64,000 bases of DNA from Prorocentrum cordatum (taxonomy: Eukaryota > Sar > Dinophyceae > Prorocentrales > Prorocentraceae), in contig CAUYUJ010015948.1 of assembly GCA_963575745.1 (NCBI GenBank), forward strand, positions 492,794 to 556,793, given 5' to 3'. A model generated the notes under the pieces. That model saw only the letters and a program-made list of their open reading frames with translations, ran no database searches and was not told where the DNA came from. The position numbers and the translations under genes are program-made. Numbering within the stretch: the stretch's first letter is position 1; each line of letters opens with the position of its first letter. Below are positions 1 through 10,624 of the stretch, piece after piece.

Positions 1-29
1 CCTCCTCCTCCGCCTCCTCCTCCTCCTAG
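1..29 (+). repeat. (CTC)n microsatellite, window edge
   Basis: Pure pyrimidine CTC/CCG triplets run from the window edge into the 5' end of the LINE that follows. It is the same sense-strand polypyrimidine that borders the other two LINE copies with visible ends. Confidence 0.85.
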
Positions 30-67
30 CCGTTTCGGCTCGGGCTGACTGTGCGAACAGCTCGAGC

Positions 68-1144
68 TTGCGCCCGCGTGCTTCGAAGCGGCTCGTGGGC
101 ACGAGCCATACATCCAGTGTGCGCGCCAGTTCCATGGGCGCTGATGGTGAGGTCTTGCCAGGCCCCAAGTTCCCCTTCTGGGGGTGTGGCAAGTGCGGCG
201 AGAACGGCAATTGGGCCAGCCGGATCAAGTGTCGCGGGTGCGGAGGGGCTGCGCCAGCACGGGTCCAGCAAGACGCCCGCGCTGCAGCAGCCAAGGCGGC
301 GCGCCCCCAGCAGGGGCGCAGCGGCCCCAGCGGCGGCGATCAGGCGCGCCTGGCCAAAGAGGTCAAGGAGCTCAAGCAGCAGCTGGCGGCGCTCTCGAAA
401 GGGGGCGGAGCCAGCGGCGGCGGGGGCGGGGCTGGAGGCGGCGCTCGGCCCTCGCTTGGAGCAAGCGGCGATGGCCCCTCCTACGCTCAGGTTGTCAGCT
501 TCCTCTAGAGCCACGGCATCGACTCCGCTGTCATCGCCAAGGTCGAGGAGGCTAAGGTCCAGGAGCTCGAGTCCAAGCCTCCGTCCGCGCTGGCCGCTCG
601 TCATCGTGTCGAGAACGCCTCGCGGAAGGTCGAGAAGCTCGAGGAGCAGCTCCTGCACTTCGAGGCGCAGAAGCAGGATATCCTCAAGGGGATCGCCGAG
701 ACCTCCGAGCCCCTGGCCGAGGCGAGGAATGACTTGGAGCACCGCGCGAAGATGCTCCACAAGGTCAACTTCAAAGATGTGGACGACCCAGTTACTGTCG
801 GCATGGCGGGCCTGGACCCGACGGCGGTCGACAACGAGGAGGGGGAGCAGGCGCTCGAGACCCTCAAGCGGCTGCAGCCTGAGGCCAAGGAGGCAGCGGA
901 GCGCAAGGCAGCTGAGGGGGGAAGGGCTCCTGGCGGCGGGGCCCCTGCTGGCGCTGCTGGTGCTGGCGCAGGAGGCGCCGATGGCGGTGGCCAGGCCTGG
1001 GCTCCGCAGCCGCCGTCAGCAGCCGACTTCGAGGGCTCTGACTTCCATGCTGGGCTCGGGCGGGCCATGGAGGGAGAGAACCCAGAGGCTGCTGTCGCGG
1101 AGTTCTTGGCGGCCCACACAGCCAACAAGCGCCGCCGCCTTTGA
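68..1144 (+). pseudogene. LINE ORF1: RanBP2-type zinc finger and coiled coil, one in-frame TAG
   Basis: One frame runs from 68 to 1144 with a single TAG at 506-508. Near residues 37-61 there is F-W-G-C-x2-C-G-x-N-G-N-W-x6-C-x2-C, the RanBP2-type finger that binds single-stranded RNA in other proteins and recurs in dinoflagellate LINE ORF1. After it come Ala/Lys/Gln-rich and Gly-rich linkers. Past the TAG the same frame gives heptad-rich helix (KVEEAKVQELESKP, VENASRKVEKLEEQLLHFEAQKQD), then an acidic and Gly/Ala-rich tail ending NKRRRL. The inferred role is an RNA-binding, self-associating chaperone of the LINE RNP. The first start may be a non-ATG codon; an ATG for 'MGADGEVLPGPKF' lies at 134. 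Because both sides of the TAG look coding, the stop is either a single decay mutation or a readthrough site. I favour decay, given the state of ORF2. Confidence 0.75.
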
Positions 1145-1612
1145 CGAGGAGTGGCCTGTGCTTGGCAGCCTGCCCACCCGCCCTGCTGTGAGTCGACGAC
1201 GGCGTGGGGGGTCGCAGCCATGGCTGGTGGGAGGCCACCCTTCGGCCGAACCCCTGCGCCAGCCCGCGTCGGGACTTGAGCCGCGAAGGGGGGGGGGGGG
1301 GGCAACGAAGAGGGTGATGGCACATGTGCGAGTCGTTCAGGGGCGTCGGCAGGGAGTTCGGCCACTCCTTCTCGGCCGCCAGACTCACCCGCCCCCTGCG
1401 CGGCCGGGGCCCCCGACCCCAGGGCAGCCCGTGCGGGGGGTCGGGCAGAGGGCGCCATATGTTCTTCGACTGGGGCGGCTCCCTGTTCCTCAGGATCGGC
1501 AGGCGCGAGCTCGGCAGGCGGGCTGGCCAGGTTCTGGGAGTCCAACGCTGTCGACCTGGAGTGGCCGAACCTGGGCTTCGATGCAGCAGCGCTCGGGGGG
1601 CCCGATGTTGCG

Positions 1613-2876
1613 TTGATGGCGGGTGCTGCGAGGAGCGTTTCCCCTCCCAGGTGCCCCTCGGCGGCGGCGGCGGGCGCGCCGCTTCATGCAAGCTGGTCGG
1701 CAGCGGCTTCGGCCAGTGGCCCGGGCTCGGGCCGGGGCGAGGCGGCCCGGGAAGCGGCTGGCGTAGTTCGTTCCCAGCCCGACACCGCGGCCCCGCCCGA
1801 GGTGGGCCAGCCCGAGGGCGACGCTGCAGTTCAGGTCGGCGAGCATGATGATGCTCTCTTGTCCCCACGTTGCGCCCGTAGCGGTGTAGGAAAACGCGGT
1901 CTTCGGCGAGCAGCTCGACGAGTTGCTGGAGTCCGAGTCCATCCTGCTGAGGAGAGCCCGAAGCAGGGTGGAAACTGTTTGGTCTTTTTCGGGCTGAACG
2001 CGAATGCGCGGAGCAGCTTCGAGGGCATCCACGACTGGTACGTCGACCACGGCCACGGGATGGCGAAGCAGCTCGTGGGCGTGGATTTTCCGTCGCCTCA
2101 GGTTTTTTCGATCCAGGAGACCAGGCTGAAGGCGCTGACGGCCGAGGAGCGGGCCTACGGCTGGGGCAGCAACCGCAGTCTTGCAGTCCAGCTAGGCCGC
2201 GCTGCTGCGACGGGCGCTGGGCCTACAGAGAGCTCAGGCGGCGTCGCCCTTGCTGTGCAGTCTCATGTTCCTTCGTGCCCTGTGGCTCTGGACGAGCCCC
2301 TTCTGATTTTCAGCCACCGCGTCGTCGTCCGCAATTTCAACTCTGGGTTCCCAGGGGGACTTCTGGTTGCGTCGATCTACTTGGACGTGAAGGAGGGCCC
2401 GAAGGGGCCCGCTAACTGGAAGCTTATCCAAGGTCTGGCGGTGTTTCTCCTGGGCCAGGGTTCCCCGTGGTTGATCCAGGGCGACTGGAATTGCACGCCA
2501 GCTGAGTTGTCCGAGTCGGGGTGGCTCAACACGGTCGTAGGTAGGGGCAATCTTCCAGCCGAGCGTGCCCACGTGCGTCACTCTGCACAAGGAGGTGGAC
2601 GAGGACCGGGCGGATAAGTGGGTCACGGTGGGGAGTGAGATCGACTTCTTTGTAGGCGCCAAGGTCCTCAGGCATTGCCTCCACAAGGTCGTGGCCCTTG
2701 AGTCGGCCCCGTCGTCGCCGCACGCGCCAGTGATTGCGGTCTTCAAGGATCTTGGGGACGGCCTCGTTCGGGAAGCCGAAGACGTTCAAGAAGTTCCCCG
2801 TGGCTCCTTGCATTGGCCCGCACTCGGCCCCGAGGTCGGCCGACTGGAGCTTTGGGCCCGACGAGGTCCTTGCTGA
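1613..2876 (+). pseudogene. LINE ORF2 N-terminal endonuclease (EEP family), frameshifted
   Basis: The endonuclease nicks target DNA to prime reverse transcription. The core runs from about 1980: FFGLNANARSSFEGIHDW aligns with the family start, then SIQETRL (metal-binding Glu), GGVALAVQ, ASIYLD, and QGDWNCTP (the GDxN catalytic motif). Near 2550 the frame slips and the domain continues as PTCVTLHKEVDEDR, then GSEIDFFV (conserved D-x-F) and SPHAPVI, the family's terminal S-D-H region with Asp replaced by Pro. An open frame reaches upstream with low-complexity Ala/Pro/Arg sequence, so the true N-terminus is uncertain. The lost Asp and the frameshift make it inactive as written. Confidence 0.8.
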
Positions 2877-3402
2877 TGTTCCTGGAGCTGTTCGGGAATG
2901 GTTCAACAATTCCGAGGCCTGGCTGGGGTCTTTCACGGCGTTCCCGATGAGCAGCGTGGTTCGTACATGGGCCGCGGGTTGGGTCCTCGGGTGTCGGTTG
3001 TGCCCCTGCAAGCCCTTTGGGATCGAGAGGCTCGTCGGAGGTTCAGCCCGTCCACTACGTGCTGGATGGCTTTTCAGGGCTTGGCCCTCAGGGGCTCGAA
3101 GCTGTCTGCTGGAGCTCTTGGACGTCGGGGCTGGGGCGGCCTCACGCTGGGCCAGCGCCCTTCTGGACAGGATAGGTACCATGTATGCCGAGGACCCCCC
3201 AGCCCCGCAGAAGCAGCAGGATGGCGCGGAGCGCCCGTGCGAGCAGCAGCTGCGCGCCTTGATCGGCCAGATCAGCGAGGGCGGGTCGCGGCCAGACGAC
3301 GGGTTGCGGACGGAGCTGGCCAGCTTCGTTACCTTTTTGCTGCGAGCGGATGCGCGCGAGCGTGGACGCAAGTGGGGACCTGGGCTAAGGAAGCTGTGCT
3401 GA
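2734..3402 (+). pseudogene. LINE ORF2 linker between endonuclease and RT
   Basis: After a second slip near 2740 the frame reads KPKTFKKFPVAPCIGPHSAPRSADWSF, then an acidic and Ala-rich helical stretch ending ADARERGRKWG. This is the non-catalytic linker that joins endonuclease to RT in dinoflagellate LINEs. A third slip near 3370 takes the product into the RT frame (GTWAKEAVLKGGKAAPAFAKK). No enzymatic motif is visible. Confidence 0.6.
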
Positions 3403-4484
3403 AGGGGGGGAAGGCTGCGCCTGCCTTTGCCAAGAAGAGGCGCCTCTCCCCCTCCAGCGCCCCGGATCCCTCGGGCCTCCCCGTGAACGGAGATGATGCC
3501 ATAGCCCAGCTCCTCGACGAGCGGCTGCCGATGTGGGCGCTGTCTGGGCGCGAAGCCGTGGGCCCTGGGTCGCGGGACATAGGCGACAGGCAGCTTCCCC
3601 CGATATCCTTGCAGGCGTTTCAGGACTGCTGCAGGTCTTACTCAGAGGGCGCGGGGCTCGGCTGGGACCAGTTCCACCCTAAGTTGATCCCGCGGCTGCC
3701 CCTAGAGTACCAGGTCAGGGTCTTGAGGATTATCCAGGCTTTTGAGGATCGCCCGTCTTGGATGATAGAGCTGGTGACAAATATCGTGTTTATTCAGAAA
3801 CCAGAAGGAGGTTCTCGGCCCATTGGGCTGCTGTGTCTGTTTACTAAACTCTGGAGTAAGCTCAGGCAACCCCTGTGCAGGGAATGGGAGAGGACCCACA
3901 ACGTGGAGTTCTTCTGAGGTAGCGGGCCCACGACGACGTGCGAGAGGGCGGGGTGGACCCACAACTTGCTAGGCGCGTTCTGCAGGGCCATCGGCACGGA
4001 CAGTGCGACAGTTCTGCTCGACCTTAAGAAGTTTTATGAGCATGTGCGGCATGCGGACCTGTTTGCGGCGGCCAGGCAATTCGGATTCAACTTGAAGCTT
4101 CTAAGGGGTCTGGTTACAGTCTGCTCTGGGTTCAGGACGTTGGTGTATGATGGGGCGATCTCGGATTTCCTGCAGGCTACGGGGGCCATCGTAGCGGGGT
4201 GCTCGGCAGCTACGACGTTAGCGAAGCTTCTCCTGATTGGTCCTCTCCCCTCGGTGGTCCACGGCAGGCCCCAGGTGCAGGTGCGTAACGTTGTGGACGA
4301 CGTTACGTTGAAGTGCTGCGGCCCCCGCCAGTTGGTGTCGGACCAGCTGCCCGCGGCAGTGGAGCATATTCTCGTTTTTTTTGGCGAGCTCGAGCTCCCT
4401 GTGCACATGTCAAAGTGCAAGTACTTGGCCAGCGGCGGGGGGCTAGCGAGTGCCCTTGAGAGCCGGCGGTCGCTTCCAGCCTGA
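3378..4484 (+). pseudogene. LINE ORF2 reverse transcriptase fingers/palm, two in-frame stops
   Basis: This is the reverse transcriptase for target-primed cDNA synthesis. Motifs in order are: GLGWDQFHPKLIP; IVFIQKPEGGSRPIGLL (fingers, K-P-x-G-G-x-R-P-I); TVLLDLKKFYEHV (palm A, catalytic Asp); AGCSAATTLAKLLLIG (motif B); VRNVVDDVTLK (the x-x-D-D box, palm C, with Val-Val before DD); and LPVHMSKCKYLAS (motif D/E). The frame is continuous except for TGA at 3915-3917, where the aligned residue would be Trp, and TGA at 4482-4484. Both look like point decay, because coding resumes in the same frame directly after each. Confidence 0.88.
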
Positions 4485-4535
4485 GGAAAAGTCGACGCGG
4501 CACGGAACCTCGGCACCGATGCGAATCTGGGAACG

Positions 4536-6506
4536 TTGCGTCGAGTTGGCATCGCCAGGGGACGTTGGACGATGGCGACGCGTACTTCGAGGCGCTTGGT
4601 CAACCTGCGTCAAGCGGGTGCGGATGTCAAGTGGATCCAGCGAGGGGGCCCTGCAGCCTCCGCTCTGTGGGGAGTATGCGTGGTGGGTGCACCGCCCACG
4701 GAGTTGCACCAGCTGCGAGTGGCCGGTTGTAAGAGTCTCGGCAGATATTCTCGAGGGGCCTCCATTGGGCTCAGGATGTATTCGTATCGGGACGGCCGTC
4801 GCGTGCATCCTTGGGTTATTGCTCTGGGCCAGGTCGTTGTCCAATGGGGCACGGCGTGCTGGGAGGGTTGCCCCGAGCCCCAGGCCCTAAGCAAGACTCT
4901 GGAGTTGGCCCGTGTCAGGTGCTCGGAGTCCAGGCGGCCTTGGGTTGCAGCTGCGTCTCCAGCGGATGTCTACCTTCTGATGGTTGGGGGCATTGGCTGG
5001 GATATCCCCTCGGCCACGACGTTGACGACTGACGGGGGCTCCGAGTTGAACCTGGTCAGGTTGAGCCCTGCTGCGGTGCGCAGGCTCGTCGAGGAAGGAG
5101 TGAGGCGCGAGTCCGATAGGCTTTCGCTCGAGGCTTTTTCCTGCCCCTGGGTGCTTCAGATTTGTTGGAGTTGCCTAGGACCTCTGCCCCACGGGACTTC
5201 GCGGAGCTGGACCACTCGCCAGCAGCGGGCCTTGAGGGCCCTGGTGTCGGGGGCGTGTTGGTCCCAGGCCCGCCTGCACAAACGGGGGCTTGCCGCGTCG
5301 GGGGCGTGCGCAGTGCGCGGGCACCCAGACGGCTCGTTGTGGCACAGGTGTTTTGAGTGTGATGCCCACGCAGCGCTGCGGAGGGGCAACGTGTCTCCCG
5401 ACCTGCTGAGGCGGGCCCAGAGGGTGAAAGCTTGGAGTTTTGAGTCGGGTGAACTTTTTGCCAGGGGAGTTTTCCCTGATCCCAGCCCCGTGGTCGAGCT
5501 GCCCGGGAGCAGGCCTGGCCAGCAAACTATCCATTGGTTTCAGCGGCCCGCGTCGGGCTATTTGTCTGGCCTGCTGTGCCTGGACGGGTCCGCGCTGTTC
5601 CCGAGATCCAGGGCGCTTTCCAGGGCTGGTAGGTCCGTGGTCAGCTGTGACAGGTTTGGCCAGGTTTTGTCAGCGGCGTTTGGGCCTGTCCCGCAGGACC
5701 AGGCCCCCTTCCAGTCTTCGAGGGCGGCCGAGGACTTTGCAGTCCGAATGCTGGCCCTTGTTGCGTTGCCGCCCGTAGACCTCTATATAGATTGTAAAGG
5801 CACTGCGTCGACGCTCTTGGCGGGCCCTGGAGCGGGCTCGGGAGCGGAGAACCCCCGAGCCCATATGTGGGCTCCGTTCTGGGCGGCGTTTGAGCCGAAC
5901 GATTTCACGGCCCACAAGACGAAGGCCCATTGCAGCATAGTAGATGTGCAGAACGATCGCACCACCCTTTGGGAGAAGCGGGGCAACGATGCCGCCGATG
6001 AATTTGCGAAGCGTGGTGCCGCCCTCCATGGAGTGGGGGAGAGCGAGTACCACCTCTGGCGAGGCCTTGTCGAGGCCGCTCGCGAGGTGGGTCGGTGGAG
6101 TGGGGATTTGCGCGCGCTGGTTGGGGACGGGGAGGCCTGCCAGGACCATGATGACCTCATGAGGCTGTATGCGGCAGGCAGAGATCGGGCGCAAGCGTCG
6201 ACAGAGGCGCGGCCCGATGAAGTGTTTGCTCCCGCCCCCGCTGCCGCTCCAGCGTGCGAGCCCGTGTTGCAGTTGCCGGCTGAGGGTTTCGAGGCCTATC
6301 GTGACATGGGTTGTTCTTTCAATGGTCGCCCGATGCTGCACGCGACGGCCAATGCGAGGTCGGGCCATGAGTATGGCAAGGCCATAAAATGTTGCTGTGC
6401 TTGCGGTGCCTTTTTTCAGCGTGGAGCGGCCGATTCGAGCTCTCCTCAGGCCGTGCCTCCGAGAGAGCGCGGCGTAGGGTTTGAGGCGGCAGCTTGCGCG
6501 GAATAG
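4536..6506 (+). pseudogene. LINE ORF2 thumb, RNase H and C-terminal Cys segment
   Basis: This 656-codon open stretch is in the same frame as the RT. It starts in the thumb (GRWTMATRTSRRLVNLRQAGADVKWIQRGG) and carries a C/H cluster near residues 245-300 (CAVRGHPDGSLWHRCFECDAHAAL). RNase H I follows with its carboxylates in place: LLCLDGSAL (Asp), AAEDFAVRML (Glu), DLYIDCKGT (Asp), then KTKAH and GNDAADEFAKRGAALHG (last Asp). The tail has a C-x2-C-G segment (KCCCACGAFF) matching the finger at the end of the neighbouring LINE. The RNase H domain itself is intact. Confidence 0.88.
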
Positions 6507-6923
6507 AGGGAGTAAGTATCCGTCTGGCATGGCAGGGCTGAAGGGCCTGTCCTTGAACCCCCCCGAGGGGGTGCCGCTCGCTGTCCGTGTGAGGGTGGCC
6601 TCGGTTTTTGGCCCTGTAGATCCTGCCCCTGGCGCCTTGGCTCTGGACTTGGGGACTTGGGGGGGGGGTTTCGGGGGGCGAGTGCCTTGGGGGGGGCGAC
6701 GTCCCGAGCCGAGGTGCTGAGGGCCTTCGGCCTCCTGGAGGGGGACCTGCCAGCCATCCGCGCTGATGGGCTCCGCCGTCTGTGCAAGGAGGCCGAGGAG
6801 GGGCCCGAAGAGCCCCTGGACGGGGTTCTCGAGGAGGTCCCCCAAAATACGGAGACCTCCGACGCCGAGCGATAGCCCAACCGCACTGGCTTTAGGCCGC
6901 TTGCTCATCTCATCTCATCTCAC
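6507..6923 (+). other. LINE 3' untranslated region
   Basis: No supported gene lies here. Short open frames (GVPLAVRVRVASVFGPVDPAPG; QEAEEGPEEPLDGVLEE) may be decayed C-terminal LINE coding. It ends with repeated CATCT and runs into the CTC array. Confidence 0.5.
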
Positions 6924-7194
6924 CTCCTCCTCCTCCTCCTCCTTCTCATCCTCCTCCTCCTCCTCCTCCCTCTCTTCCTCCTCCTCCTCCTCCTTCTCCT
7001 CCTCCCTCCTCCCTCCTCCCTTCTCCTTCCTCCCTCCTCCCTCCTCCGTCTTCCTGCCCCCTCCTCCCTCCTCCCTCCCCCCCTTCATCCCGCCTTCGCC
7101 CCACGTCTTGTGCTTGGTCAAAAAGGTCCAACAGGTCCTCCTCCCTTCCTCCCCCCTCCTCCTCCTCCTTCTCATCCTCCTCCTTCCCCTCCTC

Positions 7195-7225
<31 letters not shown>

Positions 7226-7230
7226 TGCTC
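6904..7230 (+). repeat. (CTC)n polypyrimidine array
   Basis: About 320 bp of CTC/CTCCCT/CTT triplets, interrupted near 7090-7140 by unique sequence that includes GTCTTGTGCTTGGTC. It separates the 3' end of the first LINE from the truncated 5' end of the next. Confidence 0.9.
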
Positions 7231-7998
7231 CTTTTCCACCGCGGGTTTGACTGCCCCTGCCCGGCCGAGTTTCGCAGGACTGATCTGCCCGCAAGCCTTC
7301 GGCAGGCTGCCTGGAACGTGGCGCGTCTTGGAGAGGATGAGGCCGACATGTTTTCCAGGTGTTTGTTTCCCTCCCCCGAGCGCTGCTTTGGGGCGCCCGA
7401 GGCGCCCGAGGAAAATTGTGTTCGCTTTGTCGGGGCTGTGCCTGGATGGCGCTGGGGGGGGGGCATTTTTGTCGATGGTTCAGCGTTTCACGCGAAGTTC
7501 GGCGCCTGCAGAAGGGCAGGGTGGTCAGCCGTCCAAGTGGACAGTGGCGGCAATTTCGTTGCCTGCATGTACGGGGTGGTTCCTCGGGGGTGGGGGCCTG
7601 ACCAGTGGGCGCGGGACGGGGAAGACTACGCGTTTCACATGCTGGCCAGATTTCGTGAACCCCCGTGCGTCGGTGATGCTGGGGTGCCGCTCGACGTGTT
7701 CAGTGATTGTGTTGGGCCTGTAGCGTGTGCCACATCCTCGACCACCTTCCTGAGTCCTGACAACTGTCGCCGCCACATGTGGAAGCTGTGGTGGTCCAAA
7801 GTTGGAGACCCAGCGAGATTGGTCAAGGTCAAGGCCCACCGAGCTCTGCAGGAGGCCGCGTCTCTTGAAGAATTGTGGATGCTCCAAGGCAACAGGCTGG
7901 CTGACAAGTGGGCCCGTGCTGAAGCCCAGTTGTGGAGCATAGAAGAGGAGCAGGATTTTTTTTGTAGAAGGCTGCGAGCGCCGTGTGACATAGGCTGA
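7231..7998 (+). pseudogene. LINE RNase H domain
   Basis: The frame reads from TCGCAGGACTGATCTGCC-type coding into GIFVDGSAFHAKFG (first Asp), DGEDYAFHMLARF (Glu), VPLDVFSDCVGPVA (Asp) and VKVKAHRAL, then LQGNRLADKWARAEA (last Asp). All four acidic positions of RNase H I are present, so the domain looks catalytically preserved. It ends at TGA 7996-7998, and the C-terminal region continues in the next frame. An apparent upstream extension is CTC low-complexity and is not part of the protein. Confidence 0.85.
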
Positions 7999-8870
7999 TG
8001 AGTGGTTTGGTCGGTTGCACCGCTGGCGGCATGATAGAGGGTTTTGGGACTCGGAGGAGGTGGGTGGGACCGCGGAGGTGGTGCTCGACCTGCCAGGGCA
8101 GGTCCCACCTGAGCTCGTCGATGAGCTTAACGTGCGGCTGGGGCTGCGCGAGCGGGAGCGGATCTTTGAGGCCGTTCCTGCTCGACTATATCCTGAGGGG
8201 GGTCAGGGCTCGGCTAGCTCTGGTTCCGCTGCTCTCGGTTCCTCCGTTGGCTCATCGGTTGCTTCCCCCGGCCTTGTGCCCCGCATCTCGGGGCTTGAGC
8301 GGGTGAGGTGTATGACTTGGATGTTTTCAGGGCACAATGTTGTGCAGGCCCCCGTTATCGGCGATGTCTCGGGGGCCCCAGTTTTGTTTTGCATCTCGTG
8401 CGGTGCGAGTGCGCAGTTCTCCCACATGCCTGGGAAAGGCCTTGCGGGGCCTTGTTTCGGCCCCAGGCACCCAGGTCTGGCGACCCAAAGGTCGAGGCGT
8501 CGTAGAGGCCTGCGTCCCAATTTGACGGTGTGCCCTCCCCCGATGCTCGGTGATTGTGCTGAGCCGTCTGAGGAGGTCCGACCGCTGTGGGAAGGGAGAC
8601 TGGGAGTGACTCAAGAGGCCTCGGAGCGGATTTGCGACCCTGCACCTGAGTATGGGTTGGTTTTCCCCGAGGCTCTTGCTATGTATCGAGTGGCTCAGTT
8701 GCATGGATTTAGTGACCCCCGTGAGGCGTTTATGTTTTGCCGTGCAGAGAGACGTCTCGAAGAAGAGGCTCGGCTCCTGGCGCACAGGAGTGATGAGCCT
8801 GAAGATCATGATTACTCAGTAATTTGGTCGCAGGATGCGAGAGACGTCAGTCTAAGGTCCTAACGCCCTA
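7231..8870 (+). mobile_element. 5'-truncated LINE (RNase H to 3' end)
   Basis: Coding begins abruptly after the CTC array, inside the region before RNase H, and continues to the element's C-terminus. It is then followed by a second CTC array. Loss of the 5' part with a kept 3' end is the usual product of incomplete target-primed reverse transcription. The sequence differs clearly from the first LINE, so this is a separate lineage rather than a duplicate. Confidence 0.85.
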
Positions 8871-8872
8871 AC
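8000..8872 (+). pseudogene. LINE ORF2 C-terminal zinc-finger region
   Basis: After a one-base frame change the product continues ADEWFGRLHRWRHDRGFWDSEE, then SGHNVVQAPVIGDVSG and VLFCISCGASAQFSHMPGKGLAGPCFG, a His-x(n)-Cys-x2-Cys-Gly-x(n)-Cys pattern found at the C-terminus of dinoflagellate LINE ORF2. The end is Glu/Arg-rich helix (AERRLEEEARLLAHRSDEPEDHDYSVIW). The role is unknown; binding of the element's own RNA is a guess. Confidence 0.7.
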
Positions 8873-9000
8873 GCCCTCCTCCTCCTCCTCCTCCTCCTCC
8901 TCCTCCTCCTCCTCCTCCTCCTCCCCATTCTCTTCCTCCTCATTATCATCCTCCTCCTCCTCCTCCTCCTCCTCCTCCTCTTCCTCCTCCTCCTCCTCCA
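8871..9000 (+). repeat. (CTC)n array after LINE 3' end
   Basis: Nearly pure CTC triplets with two TTATC interruptions. They are preceded by a tandem CTAACGCC at the LINE's 3' end. Confidence 0.9.
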
Positions 9001-9183
9001 GGAAGCGGGCCCCGAGATTTTTCTCCGTTTGCAGGCTCTCGGGGCCCTCGACGGTCTCCGGGGCCGTAAGGAAGCGACGCGGGACGAAGATTTGGTATCT
9101 GGTCTTGGGGGAAGGCATGGGGTCTTGGACCCGTTTTCTTCAGGACCCGCTTCCCCATGTTGAGGGCGACCTGATCGGGACCC

Positions 9184-9489
9184 ATGAAGGAGAAATTTGG
9201 AGAGAGGGTGTATTGCACCATCCCTGGTGCGTCTTGGGTTTGCAAGGATCCTTCTCATGGTATGTTTTCTGTTTTGCGTTACTCTGACTCTGGCCCACTG
9301 GCCACAGCGTCTTCCTCCTCGTCCGCGTCCTTTTCTTTCTCCCTCCCTGACGTTTCTGGCACTTCGCCCAAGGTGAACGAAGTTCGCAGGCGGCAACTTG
9401 AATTGAGCATCGAATTCCCGAGAGAGGGTAGCCCTTCCTGCAGCCTTGTGTTGTCCGAGGGTTGTCGGGGCCACCGCCTCTGGCGTTGA
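9184..9489 (+). CDS. Orphan coding-like fragment
   Basis: The frame from ATG 9184 gives a 101-residue product starting MKEKFGERVYCTIPGASW and continuing GMFSVLRYSDSGPLATAS, a Ser-rich run, then VNEVRRRQLELSIEFPREG. Its composition is more protein-like than the repeats around it. I do not recognise it. It sits between two CTC arrays like the LINE pieces, so it may be the 3' coding end of another truncated element. TGGCC..TGGCCACAGCGTCTTCC is repeated at about 9284 and 9733. Confidence 0.3.
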   Translation: MKEKFGERVYCTIPGASWVCKDPSHGMFSVLRYSDSGPLATASSSSSASFSFSLPDVSGTSPKVNEVRRRQLELSIEFPREGSPSCSLVLSEGCRGHRLWR

Positions 9490-9540
9490 CAAACCCCCAC
9501 TTCCATGATCGCAACCCATCATACGTTGTTGCGCGGTGGT

Positions 9541-9800
9541 TCAACCGGCATAGTCCCTACCCTTCCTCCTGCCCTCCTCCTCGTCATCTCCCTCCTCCTC
9601 CTCCTCCTCCTCCTCCTCCTCCTCCTCCTCCTCCTCCTCCTCTTCCGTCTCCTCCTCCTCCGTCTCCTCCTCCGTCTCCTCCTCCTCGTCCTCCTTGTCC
9701 TCCTCGTCCCTCCTCCTCCTCCTCCTCGTGCTCCTGGCCCGTTGGCCACAGCGTCTTCCCTCCTTCCCTCGTCCTCATCCTCCTCGTCCCCGCCGCCCGT
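9541..9800 (+). repeat. (CTC)n array, degenerate
   Basis: CTC/CGT triplets, purest at 9585-9660. The long Pro-, Leu- and Ser-rich frames across it are repeat translations. Confidence 0.9.
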
Positions 9801-10440
9801 CCACGGAGTTGGCCGCGTGGGGAGGGCGCCCTGCCGCCCGTAGGCCCCCGAGGTTGGCCGCGCGTCTTCTGCGGCGGACCGCGGCTCGACTTCGAGCTTC
9901 CTTCGAGTCGCGGGCTGGGGCGTGTCAGCCTATGATTACTCTGGTGGCGCACGCCATTCCTCAGAGGAGGAACGGGCACCAGTACCGCTACCTTGCTCTT
10001 GTTATTCCTCTTCTTGGGGCCTCCTGGGGGGCCCTCGTCGCCACCGGTGTATTCGCATCAAAATCATGGTCAGAACGTACCCCGGGAGAGGCACGGGGAG
10101 TAGCGGTATCGGTATTCGTTGGTTTCCCCAACTCCGCTGACCACCACAAGGAGTGAGTGTTTGAGACGATCTCGGAAGTTATATGTTGGGTCAGGAGCTT
10201 CTTGGGTGAATATTTCAGGGTCTCTTGGGCTGCCTCTCTGGGGCCTCTTGGAGAACCCTTGGGGGCACATGGGAGGCGTTTTGTGGCCTCGAGGGGGCTT
10301 CTTGGGAGCGTCCTGGAGGTCTATTGGAGCTTTTTGGAGGGCCCTCGGGGCCTCTGGGGGGCTCGAGGCGAGGGGCCGTCTCGGTGGGAAAGGCTCGCGG
10401 GCTGGGGCGTGGCACTCTATGAGTATTCGAAGAAGGGAAC
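9801..10440 (+). other. Gene-free stretch with CTTGGGG-type cryptic repeat
   Basis: No supported gene. 10190-10370 is built from variants of CTCTTGGGGCC, the same vocabulary seen at 30.2-30.8, 39.6-40.1 and, reversed, 22.2 and 44.8-45.1 kb. The 16-mer AGTAGCGGTATCGGTA near 10094 recurs near 28553. Confidence 0.5.
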
Positions 10441-10444
10441 GCGG

Positions 10445-10618
10445 CATAAACATTCATACTCGCCGTTCCGCGCGGATTTCTGGGATCGGCGCCTGGGACC
10501 CCCCAGCGGCGCTCCCGGCGCCGCCCCTGGCGCGCTCCGCGCGCTAGGGCCTCCAGGGATGGGAGCCCAGCGCGGATCCAAGAAGTCAGCGTGGATATCC
10601 GAAAGTTTGTACTTATGT
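10445..10618. repeat. Foldback element, family A, copy 1
   Basis: Arms of about 50 bp pair across a GC-rich core. The left arm contains CGCGGATTTCTGGGATC; the right contains GATCCAAGAAGTCAGCG. The core has GGCGCTCCCGGCGCC and GCGCGCTCCGCGCGC. The same arms and core occur at 34778-34930 (same orientation) and 32190-32335 (reversed). It looks like a MITE-like non-coding element. Confidence 0.7.
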
Positions 10619-10624
10619 CATTAG

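Larger units (their letters stand above)
30..6923 (+). mobile_element. LINE (non-LTR retrotransposon), near full length, decayed
   Basis: The order is ORF1 (zinc finger plus coiled coil), then an ORF2 with apurinic-type endonuclease, reverse transcriptase, RNase H and a C-terminal Cys/His segment. That is the layout of dinoflagellate non-LTR elements. No LTRs are visible. The element is bounded by (CTC)n on both sides. ORF1 has one in-frame stop. ORF2 needs at least three frame changes (near 2540-2565, 2720-2760 and 3350-3380) and passes two in-frame stops (3915 and 4482), so the copy is not autonomous unless there is editing or recoding. The 3' untranslated part is about 400 bp and ends in a CATCTCATCT-type run that grades into (CTC)n. 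Confidence 0.9.

Noticed and set aside
51-1616. 521-codon Arg/Ser-rich ORF overlapping LINE ORF1
   Set aside because: Shadow frame of GC-rich coding; the overlapping frame carries the zinc finger and coiled coil.
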